From Brevundimonas sp. SH203 (lineage in GTDB: Bacteria; Pseudomonadota; Alphaproteobacteria; Caulobacterales; Caulobacteraceae), in the NCBI RefSeq assembly GCF_002157625.1, contig NZ_BDMM01000003.1, positions 124,001 to 188,000 of the forward strand: DNA of 64,000 nt, in the 5' to 3' direction. Within the stretch, counting starts at the first letter, position 1, and each line of letters starts with the position of its first letter. Below the pieces are notes generated by a model. That model made no database searches. It was not told the origin of the DNA and worked only from the letters and a program-made list of their open reading frames with translations. The translations under genes and the position numbers were made by a program. Shown here in pieces: positions 19,774-29,929 of the stretch.

Positions 19774-21054
19774 ATGAAACGCCTGATCCCCTCGTTGACG
19801 GCGCTCGTCGCCGCCTGCGCCGCCCAAGCAGCAGCCGCCCAGTCTGCTGTCGTCGAGTCCAACGCGGCCCCCGTGTGCGACGGCTCCGCCGGCTACTCCG
19901 CCGTTTTCGAGGGAAGACGGACCTTTCTGTGGCGGCCCGACTGGCTATCGACGATCAAGGTCAGGTTGAGCGCAGACGCATCGCTGCAGCCGGCCTGGAC
20001 CGCTCTGAAGGATCGCGCCGACGCCGCCTTGAGCCGCGCGCCCTACACTGTGGTCGACAAGACGATGACGCCCGCCAGCGGCGACAAGCATGACTATATG
20101 AGCATGGGCCCCTATTGGTGGCCCGACCGCTCCAAACGCGATGGCCTGCCCTATGTCCGCCGCGACGGTCAGTTCAACCCGGAGCGGAACACCGACGCCT
20201 TCGACGTCGTCCGGTTGGAGGCGATGAGTCAGGATGTTCAAGCCCTGGCGTTGACCGGCTATTTCACCGGTGATCCGCGCTACGCCGTCAAGGCCGGAGA
20301 CATGATCCGCGCCTGGTTCCTGACCCCCGCCACGAGAATGAATCCGAACTTCAATCACGGTCAGGCCGTGCCCGGGCGCGTATCCGGGCGCGCCGAAGGC
20401 GTCATTGACGCCCATCGCCTGATGCGCGTGGTTGAGGCGGCGGGGCTTCTGTCGCCCACCGGCGCCCTGACCTCCGACGAAAACCAGGCGCTTCAGGACT
20501 GGTTCGGCGATCTGGTTCAATGGATGGCCACCAGCCCCATCGGCCGCCAGGAGAGGGCCGCAGAGAACAACCACGGCCTCTATTACGATACGCTGATCAC
20601 CCATTTCGCCCTCTTCGCCGGAATGGATGATGTCGCCGCGGCCGTCGCCGAACGCGCCAAGACCCGACGACTGGCGGCCCAGATCGAACCGGACGGCAGT
20701 CTGCCCAAGGAACTGACGCGAACCCGGTCGCTGCACTATACGACCTGGACGCTGACCGCCGCTTTCGATCTGGCGGATGAAGCGCGTTGCGTCGGAGTCG
20801 ATCTGTGGAACTATCGCTCCGACGACGGCCGTTCGCTGCGCGGCGCGACCGACTTCGTCGCAGCCTATGCCGGTCGCGAAACGGAATGGCGCTGGCCGGA
20901 ACTGAACAAGGCGGAGACTGAAGGCATCTACGAGGTGCTGCAGCGCGCGGCATGGGCCTGGAGCGATCCGTCCTACGCCGACAAGGCCGCCCTCTACGCC
21001 GAACGCAACGCGGGCCTAAGCCTGAACCTGCGGACGCCGCCCTACACGCGATAG
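19774..21054 (+). CDS. Alginate lyase family protein (PL38-like glucuronan/polyuronate lyase)
   Basis: 426 residues with a signal peptide (LTALVAACAAQAAAAQ). The toroid-fold marks of the Alginate_lyase family are present: MGPYWWPDRSKRDGLPYVRRDG near 111-132, the catalytic ENNHGLYYDTL near 264-274, and ELTRTRSLHYTTW near 310-322. Family enzymes break uronic polysaccharides by beta-elimination, leaving unsaturated uronate ends. From memory, an endo-beta-1,4-glucuronan (cellouronate) lyase of Brevundimonas sp. SH203 founded the related family PL38, so glucuronan is a better guess than alginate. This needs an alignment. It is cotranscribed with the receptor and feeds the isomerase, KduD and kinase genes downstream. 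Confidence 0.88.
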   Translation: MKRLIPSLTALVAACAAQAAAAQSAVVESNAAPVCDGSAGYSAVFEGRRTFLWRPDWLSTIKVRLSADASLQPAWTALKDRADAALSRAPYTVVDKTMTPASGDKHDYMSMGPYWWPDRSKRDGLPYVRRDGQFNPERNTDAFDVVRLEAMSQDVQALALTGYFTGDPRYAVKAGDMIRAWFLTPATRMNPNFNHGQAVPGRVSGRAEGVIDAHRLMRVVEAAGLLSPTGALTSDENQALQDWFGDLVQWMATSPIGRQERAAENNHGLYYDTLITHFALFAGMDDVAAAVAERAKTRRLAAQIEPDGSLPKELTRTRSLHYTTWTLTAAFDLADEARCVGVDLWNYRSDDGRSLRGATDFVAAYAGRETEWRWPELNKAETEGIYEVLQRAAWAWSDPSYADKAALYAERNAGLSLNLRTPPYTR

Positions 21055-21226
21055 GTCGCCCGACCGCGCTGTCTTCAGCCGATCCACGGGCGGTTAAGCC
21101 GCACATCGCGCCTTGAATGTCGATCTTCACGGCGCCGATCGCCGTGCGGCGCCGTTGGCGTCCGCCTGTCCCGCCTCCTTCCGCTCGCGGTCGCGGGCGT
21201 CCCCGCCAAACGTCTGCAGGCGACGA

Positions 21227-21254
21227 AAAGGCCGGGCTTGCGAGCCCGGCCTTT
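21227..21254. terminator. Bidirectional terminator between converging genes
   Basis: AAAGGCCGGGCT and its complement form a long GC stem flanked by A-run and T-run, so it can end transcription from both sides: the lyase gene (plus) and the transporter gene (minus). The rest of 21055-21279 shows nothing else recognisable. Confidence 0.85.
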
Positions 21255-21279
21255 CCGCTTTTACGAAGAGGTTTGGTCC

Positions 21280-22566
21280 TCAGACCTTGGCTGGCGCATA
21301 GTTGGGCGACAGCAGATGCACGACCAAGAGGGCGATCAGATAGGCCGATGCGGCCACGATGAAGATCGGCGTATAGGTGCCGATCTTTTCCAGGACGAAG
21401 CCGGCGTATTTTGCCATAGCCATGCCGCCGATGCCGCCCAACATGCCGCCGATCCCCACGACCGACCCCACGGCCGCACGGGGGAAGACATCGGCCGGAA
21501 AAGCGTACAGATTGGCTGAAAACCCTTGGTGAGCGGCCGTGGCCAGGCCGATGATCCCAACGGCGACCCACAGGTTCGAAGCGGAGGCTGCGAAGGCCAC
21601 TGGAACCGCGCACAGGGCGCAGATCAGCATGGTGATCTTCCGCGCTCGGTTCAGCTTCATGCCCCGATGCATGAAGCGCGACGACAGCCAGCCGCCGCCT
21701 ACGGACCCGACATCGCTGAGCAGATAGATGGCCACGATGGGAGGACCGAACGTCTTCAGATCCAGTCCATAGGTCTTGCCCAGGAAATCCGGCAACCAGA
21801 ACAGGAACATCCACCAGATTGGGTCGATCAGGAACTTGCCCAGCGCATAGGCCCAGGTTTCCTTGACCGTCAGCAGCTTGGTCCACTTCACCTTTTCGAT
21901 CACGTCGGCAGGGTCTTGTTCGATATAGGCCAGTTCTGTCGCCGACAGCCCCCTCACCTCTCGCGGGCGGCGATACATCAAAAGCCAGATCGGAAGCCAG
22001 ATCAGACCCAATAGGCCTGTGATGACGAAGGCCATCTGCCACCCGAACGCCAGAACCAGACCCGGCACGATCAGGGGCGTGACGATCGCGCCGATGTTCG
22101 TGCCGGCGTTGAACAGACCCGTCGCCAGGGCGCGCTCCTTCTTGGGGAACCATTCGGCGACCGCCTTGATGCTGCCCGGAAAGCCGCCGGCCTCCCCCAC
22201 CCCCAGAACCATGCGCGCCATCATGAAATGCGACAGATCACGGGCGGCGCCATGCATCATGTGGCCGATCTGCCAGATGCCGAACGCGATCCCCAGACCC
22301 CAGCGCGCTCCTATTCGGTCCATGATCCGCCCCCAGAGCAGATAGGCCACCGCATAGGACGCCTGAAACCAGAAGACGATGTCCGCATAGTCCGTTTCCG
22401 ACCATCCGAACTCGCCCGACAGCGTCGGCTTCAGAAAGCCGATCATCTGGCGATCGACATAGTTGATGACCATGGCCGCGAACAGCAACCACATGATGAT
22501 CCAGCGATATTTTCCTGGTGACGGCGCCTTGATCTTGATCGGCGGCGCGACTGAGGCGTCTGACAT
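21280..22566 (-). CDS. MFS hexuronate transporter (ExuT-like)
   Basis: 428 residues from ATG 22566, with twelve predicted membrane segments. Family marks of the anion:cation symporter group are YVDRQMIGFLKPTLSGEFGWSETDY in the first loop, LLWGRIMDRIGARWGLGIAFGIWQIGHMMHG, and GEAGGFPGSIKAVAEWFPKKERALATGLFNAGTNIGAI. These match hexuronate (glucuronate/galacturonate) permeases. It would carry monomeric unsaturated or normal uronates through the inner membrane. It is the second gene after the FAH-type hydratase (86-base gap, same strand), so both probably answer to LacI operator copy 2. The regulator and the following enzymes support a uronate substrate. Confidence 0.88.
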   Translation of the reverse strand: MSDASVAPPIKIKAPSPGKYRWIIMWLLFAAMVINYVDRQMIGFLKPTLSGEFGWSETDYADIVFWFQASYAVAYLLWGRIMDRIGARWGLGIAFGIWQIGHMMHGAARDLSHFMMARMVLGVGEAGGFPGSIKAVAEWFPKKERALATGLFNAGTNIGAIVTPLIVPGLVLAFGWQMAFVITGLLGLIWLPIWLLMYRRPREVRGLSATELAYIEQDPADVIEKVKWTKLLTVKETWAYALGKFLIDPIWWMFLFWLPDFLGKTYGLDLKTFGPPIVAIYLLSDVGSVGGGWLSSRFMHRGMKLNRARKITMLICALCAVPVAFAASASNLWVAVGIIGLATAAHQGFSANLYAFPADVFPRAAVGSVVGIGGMLGGIGGMAMAKYAGFVLEKIGTYTPIFIVAASAYLIALLVVHLLSPNYAPAKV

Positions 22567-22652
22567 TCTCTTACAGCCCGTTTCTGATGTTTCCTCGACA
22601 CGTCCCGTCTCTGATCGCCGAGGCGATGGACAGGTTGGCGTCCGGTGATGGT

Positions 22653-23480
22653 TTAGTCGCCGTCGGCCGGGACGACCGAGCAGTGAATCTCCGTCACACC
22701 GCGAAAGATGCACACCGCCTCGTCGCCGGCCTGCGCGCGATGAACGCCGGTCACGGCGCCGGTGGTCACCAGGGTTCCAGCCGTCAAGGGGCGGCCCCAT
22801 CGGGCGCAATGCTCCAGCAGGAAGCGCACGGATTCCAGCGGACCTCCTTCCAGCGATCGCGAACCGCCTCGACCGACGCTGGCGCCGTTGATGACCGTCT
22901 CGACCGCGATGTCGTCGATCTGTTCGCGCCAGTTCTTCACTTCGGGCCCGACGACCACCCCTCCGTTGTTGCCGAAGTCCGCAGCGACGACGGTCGGTCC
23001 CAGGTCGTTGATGCTGGCCAACGGACTGCCGGCCAGTTCGACGCCGACGAAGACCTTGTCGACGACATTCCGCGCCTCGTTCAAGGTCCATTCCGTCTTG
23101 AGCGGATCGACGTCGGCGCCGATGCGCGCGATGAACTCGGCTTCGACCGCCGCAAAGCCCCCATTGATGACCGGCAGAAGCGTGGGCGCACGGCCGTCAT
23201 AGAACCAGACATTGCGGTCGAACACCGCGCCGGCCAAGCGATGCACGCCCAACGTCGCCTGAAGCGACGCAGCGACCCCTCCGACTTTCCATCCCGCCAA
23301 ACGATCGGGAAACAGATCGATGGCGATGTCCTGAATGGCGTAGGCCTCGGCCATCGCGCGGGGTTCGACCCCTGGAAACCCAGGCAATGAACGCCGTTCC
23401 AGACGCGCGGCGACAAATCGCTCCGCGATCTCCGTGCTTTTGGCTGGCTGGTGGGATGACGTGACGACCGTCGCGTTCAT
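22653..23480 (-). CDS. FAH-superfamily 2-keto-4-pentenoate hydratase-like protein
   Basis: 275 residues from ATG 23480; an in-frame upstream extension crosses the operator and was discarded. LAGWKVGG, AVEAEFIARIGAD (acidic metal ligands), FVGVELAGSP and GPLESVRFLLEHCARWGRPLTAGTLVTTGAVTGV are typical of the MhpD-like hydratase branch. Close relatives act on 2-keto acids, and other members of the superfamily dehydrate or hydrolyse 2-keto-3-deoxy sugar acids. In this uronate locus the natural 2-keto acids are 2-keto-3-deoxygluconate and its 5-keto precursor, so a side or alternative step on one of these is possible. That is inference. Confidence 0.82.
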   Translation of the reverse strand: MNATVVTSSHQPAKSTEIAERFVAARLERRSLPGFPGVEPRAMAEAYAIQDIAIDLFPDRLAGWKVGGVAASLQATLGVHRLAGAVFDRNVWFYDGRAPTLLPVINGGFAAVEAEFIARIGADVDPLKTEWTLNEARNVVDKVFVGVELAGSPLASINDLGPTVVAADFGNNGGVVVGPEVKNWREQIDDIAVETVINGASVGRGGSRSLEGGPLESVRFLLEHCARWGRPLTAGTLVTTGAVTGVHRAQAGDEAVCIFRGVTEIHCSVVPADGD

Positions 23481-23553
23481 CGCCCGGAACTCAGAAAGGG
23501 AATCGTGGAAATCAAGGAAACGGCCTCGTGAAGACCCGTCGATAAAAACGACG

Positions 23554-23569
23554 ATGGTAACCGGTGTCA
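23554..23569. promoter_or_regulatory. LacI-type operator, copy 2 (ATGGTAACCGGTGTCA)
   Basis: It lies between the divergent hydratase/transporter unit and the LacI-family regulator gene. It matches copy 3 at 15 of 16 positions when copy 3 is read on the minus strand. It could give autoregulation of the regulator as well as control of the transporter. Confidence 0.75.
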
Positions 23570-23647
23570 ATCTAGTTTTGCGGCTCACGATGGCGTCGCG
23601 CGTCGCGAGCGGCTATGCCTAGAGTTCAGACAAGGGAGGAGCCGGCC

Positions 23648-24697
23648 TTGGCTCAAGACGATCCGCGATCCGGCAAACCGGGCAAGCGGGCCACGATCAA
23701 CGACGTCGCCCGTGAGGCGAAGGTCTCCAAAAAAACCGTCTCGCGGGTCATCAATCAATCGCCCTTCGTCAAGGCGGACACGCGCGAGCGGGTGAACGCC
23801 GTCATTGAGGCGCTGGGTTTCACCCCAGACCCCCAGGCCCGCGCACTGGCCTTTCGCCGCTCGCTGTTGGTCGGCCTCATCTACGACAACCCCAGCCCGA
23901 CCTATGTAGTGAATATGCAGCAGGGCGTGCTGGACGCCCTGAAAGGTTCGGGCCTGGAACTCGTCGTCCACCCCTGCAACCGCGATATGCCGACCTTGCT
24001 CGACGACATCCGCGGCTTTGTGGAGCGTCAGCGCCTTTCCGGCGTCATCATGCCCCCTTCGGTGTCCGAGGATCAGAGGGTCATCGCTCTGTTGCGCGAA
24101 ATGGACTGCCCCTATGTCCGCATCGCCTCCGTCGCTCTGGACGAACCCGAGGCGATGCTCGTCACCAACGACGGGATGGGCGCCGCAGAGGCCGCCAACC
24201 ATCTGGCGTCTCTCGGACACCGGCGGATAGGGCTGGTGCGCGGGCCGGACCTCTTTCGGTCTTCCGCGGTGAGAAGCAAGGGCTTCCTGGACGCCCTTGC
24301 CGAGCGGGGTATTCCGCTGGACCCGTCTTATGATTTCAAGGGCGCCTATACTTTCGAATCAGGCGTGGCGGCTGGTCATGCCCTGCTGGCTCTGGAAACG
24401 CCGCCTACCGCGATCTTCACTCTGAATGACGATATGGCCATCGGCGTCATGCAGGCGGCTCGCGAGCGGGGATTGGAGCTGCCGCGCGACCTCTCGGTCG
24501 TGGGATTCGACGATCTCCCCATGGCCGCCAGGGTCTGGCCGAACCTGACGTCTGTGCGTCTGCCTATCCGCGACATGGGACGAATGGCGGCGGAAAAACT
24601 GTTGGCGCCGATGCGTGGCCTCGACCCGACAGGCCTGAACCAGGCCGAAGTCCGTCCGACCTTGATCGTGCGAAACTCCGCCATCAAAGCCGCCTGA
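23648..24697 (+). CDS. LacI family transcriptional regulator of the uronate locus
   Basis: 349 residues from TTG 23648, preferred over ATG 23615 because GGGAGGAG lies seven bases before it and the extension is not conserved-looking. The helix-turn-helix ATINDVAREAKVSKKTVSRVINQS is followed by the hinge segment TPDPQARALAFRRS and a periplasmic-binding-type effector domain (YVVNMQQGVLDAL, GVIMPPS, LVTNDGMGAAEAANHLASLGHRRIGLV, FTLNDDMAIGVMQAA, VVGFDDLPMAA). A repressor released by a uronate intermediate such as 2-keto-3-deoxygluconate is inferred from position and from three matching operator copies in this locus. Confidence 0.93.
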   Translation: MAQDDPRSGKPGKRATINDVAREAKVSKKTVSRVINQSPFVKADTRERVNAVIEALGFTPDPQARALAFRRSLLVGLIYDNPSPTYVVNMQQGVLDALKGSGLELVVHPCNRDMPTLLDDIRGFVERQRLSGVIMPPSVSEDQRVIALLREMDCPYVRIASVALDEPEAMLVTNDGMGAAEAANHLASLGHRRIGLVRGPDLFRSSAVRSKGFLDALAERGIPLDPSYDFKGAYTFESGVAAGHALLALETPPTAIFTLNDDMAIGVMQAARERGLELPRDLSVVGFDDLPMAARVWPNLTSVRLPIRDMGRMAAEKLLAPMRGLDPTGLNQAEVRPTLIVRNSAIKAA

Positions 24698-24715
24698 CCA
24701 TTCAGGGCCTCGCAG

Positions 24716-24749
24716 GGGGGCGATACGTCGATCCCGACGTTTCGCCCCC
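24716..24749. terminator. Hairpin between converging regulator and isomerase genes
   Basis: GGGGGCGA..ACGTCG pairs with CGACGT..TCGCCCCC with one bulged base on each side. It sits in the 66-base gap between two convergent stops, so it can serve both directions. No clear T-run follows on the plus strand. Confidence 0.6.
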
Positions 24750-24763
24750 GGCGCCTGTGAACT

Positions 24764-25426
24764 CTACGCCGTTTCGACAGCCGAAGACGAAGCGAGAACG
24801 CCCTTCAGATAGTCGCGGATGCCTTCGTCCGTGGCGTTGGCGAAGAAGTAGTCCTGGAAACGCTCGCCGGCGATGGCGGCCTTCAGCAGGTCCTGATCCA
24901 TCGCCTTCAACACCGTCAGCAGATCGTGGCAGGCAGCCGCCTTCAGGTCGCTGAGGACGCCGCGGTTCTTGCGCATGATCTCGGCGCGCTCCTTGGGATA
25001 GCCCAGCCCCCGCTCGCCGTCGAACAGCTTGCGATAGACGTCCTGCAGGTTCAGTTCGGCCGCCCAGCCGAAGCCCTTGGCGTAGGGCATGGAGATGGCG
25101 TTGCCGTCATTGATCTGACCGAACAGGAAGGCGTCCGTCGGATCGATCACCAGACCACAGAAGACGCCCGGCATGCTGTTGCAGGCCAACATCGAACCCA
25201 TGCCCGTCCCACAACCCGTGACGACGAAATCCGCCGCGCCTGAATTCAGAAGAATGGCGGCCAGCACCCCGTTCATCACATAGGTCAGCGACGCCTTATC
25301 CTCGGCCGCATACATTCCATAGTGAAAGACCTCGTGACCCAGCGGCTTCGCCACGGCGGTCAGCGCGGCATGCACCGTCTCGCTTTTGGCGGCCTGGCTG
25401 TTTTCGATGATGAGAGCGATCTTCAT
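24764..25426 (-). CDS. RpiB/LacA/LacB-family isomerase (DhuI-like)
   Basis: 220 residues from ATG 25426, with GAGGA upstream. The RpiB-fold phosphate/acid pocket GCGTGMGSMLACN begins at residue 71, and SMPGVFCGLVIDPTDAFLFGQINDGNAISMPYAKGFGWAAELNLQDVY follows. The protein is longer than plain RpiB (about 150 residues). In streptococci a member of this family, DhuI, isomerises 4-deoxy-L-threo-5-hexosulose uronate, the product formed from unsaturated glucuronate. Here the gene faces KduD across LacI operator copy 3, and no cupin-type KduI is present, so the same reaction is strongly suggested. Exact substrate use is inferred from context. Confidence 0.85.
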   Translation of the reverse strand: MKIALIIENSQAAKSETVHAALTAVAKPLGHEVFHYGMYAAEDKASLTYVMNGVLAAILLNSGAADFVVTGCGTGMGSMLACNSMPGVFCGLVIDPTDAFLFGQINDGNAISMPYAKGFGWAAELNLQDVYRKLFDGERGLGYPKERAEIMRKNRGVLSDLKAAACHDLLTVLKAMDQDLLKAAIAGERFQDYFFANATDEGIRDYLKGVLASSSAVETA

Positions 25427-25504
25427 GGATGGGGATTCCTCAAAAGGGTGGCGGCGCAACACCGGACAGATGTCGATTATGGCCTAGTCCATTGCATCCT
25501 AATA

Positions 25505-25520
25505 TGACACCGGTTACCAA
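25505..25520. promoter_or_regulatory. LacI-type operator, copy 3 (TGACACCGGTTACCAA)
   Basis: It lies in the divergent promoter between the isomerase (minus) and KduD (plus). Read on the minus strand it is TTGGTAACCGGTGTCA, nearly identical to copy 2. It probably controls both genes and, through KduD, possibly the kinase. Confidence 0.75.
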
Positions 25521-25622
25521 GTCCACAGCAAGCGTATCGCAGACGTCATAGGCACGCCCGTTTCCAGCGCGCCATTAGCGATCGACAGCTCACGAAGAAA
25601 ACAGGATAGGACGAGGAAACCA

Positions 25623-26381
25623 ATGAGCAATCCGTTTGATCTGACGGGCAAGGTTGCGCTGGTGACGGGCGGCAACGTGGGTCTGGGTCAGGGCATCGCC
25701 CTGGCCCTGGCCGAGGCGGGCGCCGACATCGTTTCGGTGGCCCTGGCCGATTCCGACGACACCGTGGCCCGGGTGAAGGCCATGGGCCGTCGCGCCCACG
25801 CCGTCAGCGCCGACCTGACCTCCATCGAGCCCGTCGAGCGCGTGCTGGCCGAGGCGTTGGAGGCGATGGGCCGGGTCGACATCCTGGTCAACAACGCCGG
25901 CCTGATCCGCCGCGCCGACGCGGTCGACTTCACCGAGGCCGACTGGGACCTGGTGATGAACATCAATCTGAAGACCGTCTTCTTCATGAGCCAGGCGGTC
26001 GCCCGCCTGTTCATCAAGCAAGGCGACGGCGGCAAGATCATCAACATCGCCTCCATGCTGTCCTTCCAGGGCGGCATCCGCGTGCCCTCCTATACGGCGT
26101 CCAAGTCGGGCGTGGCGGGCCTGACCAAGCTGATGGCCAACGAATGGGCGCCGCACGGCATTACCGCCAACGCCATCGCCCCCGGCTATTTCGCCACCGC
26201 CAACACCCAGGCCCTGCGCGAGGACCCGGTGCGGTCGGCCGAGATCCTGGGCCGCATCCCCGCCGGTCGCTGGGGCCAGCCCTCGGACCTGGGCGGCGCC
26301 GCCGTCTTCCTGGCCAGCCGGGCCTCCGACTATGTCCAGGGCGCCATCCTGCCGGTCGACGGCGGCTGGCAGGCGCGCTGA
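25623..26381 (+). CDS. kduD: 2-dehydro-3-deoxy-D-gluconate 5-dehydrogenase (KduD-like SDR)
   Basis: 252 residues. TGGNVGLGQ begins at residue 15, NNAG follows, and the catalytic Ser144, Tyr157 and Lys161 are in place (YTASKSGVAGLTKLMANEWAPHGITANAIAPGYFATANTQALR). The last two segments are characteristic of KduD/DhuD proteins. The enzyme reduces 3-deoxy-D-glycero-2,5-hexodiulosonate to 2-keto-3-deoxygluconate in the cytoplasm, using the product of the DhuI-like isomerase encoded on the other side of the operator. A repeat element, not a terminator, separates it from the kinase gene. Confidence 0.92.
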   Translation: MSNPFDLTGKVALVTGGNVGLGQGIALALAEAGADIVSVALADSDDTVARVKAMGRRAHAVSADLTSIEPVERVLAEALEAMGRVDILVNNAGLIRRADAVDFTEADWDLVMNINLKTVFFMSQAVARLFIKQGDGGKIINIASMLSFQGGIRVPSYTASKSGVAGLTKLMANEWAPHGITANAIAPGYFATANTQALREDPVRSAEILGRIPAGRWGQPSDLGGAAVFLASRASDYVQGAILPVDGGWQAR

Positions 26382-26389
26382 TCTGGAAA

Positions 26390-26499
26390 TCGTCATCCTC
26401 GGGCCTGTCCCGAGGATCCATAATCACGGTTTCAAAGGTTGGCGCACTCTGCCGACCCACCGGGAGTATGGATCCTCGCCACAAGGGCGAGGATGACGA
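26390..26499. repeat. Paired palindromic (REP/BIME-like) intergenic element
   Basis: Two hairpins in mirror order: CCTCGGG..CCCGAGG at 26397-26415 and CCTCGCC..GGGCGAGG at 26474-26492. The outer ends also pair: TCGTCATCCTCG at 26390 with CGAGGATGACGA at 26488, and GGATCCATA with TATGGATCC inside. Such GTCATCCTCGGG hairpins are familiar as dispersed repeats in related genomes. It lies between KduD and the kinase. Confidence 0.85.
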
Positions 26500-26573
26500 C
26501 AAAAGACTGAAGGCGTTCGCTCTCGTCTCGCCTTCAGGCAAGGTGCATATCCGATCCCGCTGCGGTTAGTCTC

Positions 26574-27617
26574 ATGTCCCAGAACGCCTTATCCAGACAC
26601 ATCCTCTGCTTCGGCGAGATGCTGCTGCGGCTGTCGCCGAACCAGAACGAACTGCTGCTGCAGTCCCCCGCCCTGACCGTGCGTCCGGGCGGGGCCGAGG
26701 CCAATGTCGCGGTGTCCCTGGCCCGGTTCGGCGTTCCGACGCGGATGGCCACCGTCCTGCCCGACAACGCCCTGGGCCGCGCGGCCCGCGATGCGGTGCG
26801 CCAGCACGGCGTCGACACCACCCCCATCGTCTTCACGCCGGGCCGGATGGGGCTGTATTTCCTGACGCCGGGCGCGGTCAGGCGTCCGTCCGAGGTTCTC
26901 TATGACCGCGCCGGTTCGGCCTTCGTCCAGCATGTGAACGCGGTCTTCGACTGGGACCGGCTGCTGGACGGGGTGGAATGGCTGCACGCCTCGGGCGTCA
27001 CGCCCGCGACCGGCCCCAACGGCTCGGCCGCCGCCGTCGCCCTGATCGAGGCCGCCGTCCGCAAGGGCGTCAAGGTCAGCTATGACGGCAACTTCCGCGG
27101 CAAGCTGTGGGAGCAGTGGGACGGCGATCCGCCCGCGACCCTGGGCCGGATGCTGGCGGGGGCCAGCATCGCCTTCGCCGACGACCGCGACTTCGCCCTG
27201 GTGCTGAAGACGACGTTCGACAGCCCCGATCCGGCCGAGCGTCGTCGCCGGGCCGCCGCCGCCGCCTTCGCCGCCTTCCCTCGACTGGAGCGGATCGCCT
27301 GCACCCTGCGGGTTCAGGACAGCGTCGCCGACCAGGCCCTGTCCGCCGTCCTGCTGACCCGCGACGGCGACGAGGTGATCGAGACCCGAACCGAGGCCAT
27401 CCATCTGACCGGCGTCATCGACCGCGTCGGCGGCGGCGACGCCTTCGCCTCCGGCGTCCTCTTCGGTCTGTGGAGCGGCTGGTCCGATCAACAGGCGCTG
27501 GACTTCGGCCTGGCCGCCGCCGGCCTGAAACACGCCATCCCCGGCGACTTCAACCTGGCCTCCGCCGAAGACGTCCACGCCGCCCTGGGCGACGGCGGGT
27601 TCGACATCCGGCGATAG
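26574..27617 (+). CDS. kdgK: PfkB-family sugar kinase, probable 2-keto-3-deoxygluconate kinase
   Basis: 347 residues. ILCFGEMLLRLSP and the first PfkB signature region RPGGAEANVAVSLARFG are at the N-terminus; GVIDRVGGGDAFASGVLFG near 281-299 holds the catalytic Asp and the second signature. KdgK-like features are SYDGNFRGKLW in the substrate region and a long lid. The enzyme would phosphorylate 2-keto-3-deoxygluconate to KDPG, which then enters the Entner-Doudoroff route. The aldolase gene is not in this window and is presumably elsewhere. The 190-base gap before it carries the palindromic repeat. Confidence 0.87.
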   Translation: MSQNALSRHILCFGEMLLRLSPNQNELLLQSPALTVRPGGAEANVAVSLARFGVPTRMATVLPDNALGRAARDAVRQHGVDTTPIVFTPGRMGLYFLTPGAVRRPSEVLYDRAGSAFVQHVNAVFDWDRLLDGVEWLHASGVTPATGPNGSAAAVALIEAAVRKGVKVSYDGNFRGKLWEQWDGDPPATLGRMLAGASIAFADDRDFALVLKTTFDSPDPAERRRRAAAAAFAAFPRLERIACTLRVQDSVADQALSAVLLTRDGDEVIETRTEAIHLTGVIDRVGGGDAFASGVLFGLWSGWSDQQALDFGLAAAGLKHAIPGDFNLASAEDVHAALGDGGFDIRR

Positions 27618-27713
27618 GCCGACCGATGAGACATCCGCCTCGATCTGCACCCAGCCCCATCCAGGGCGAATGTGTCGAAAGCGGCCCTCTCTCGGCCTCG
27701 GCATAGTTATGGA

Positions 27714-29907
<2,194 letters not shown>

Positions 29908-29929
29908 GGCCGTTTCTCCCTGATCAGAT

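Noticed and set aside
26390..26499. CRISPR array or terminator
   Set aside because: There are only two inverted, not directly repeated, units and no T-run after the stems. The layout is that of a paired palindromic repeat.
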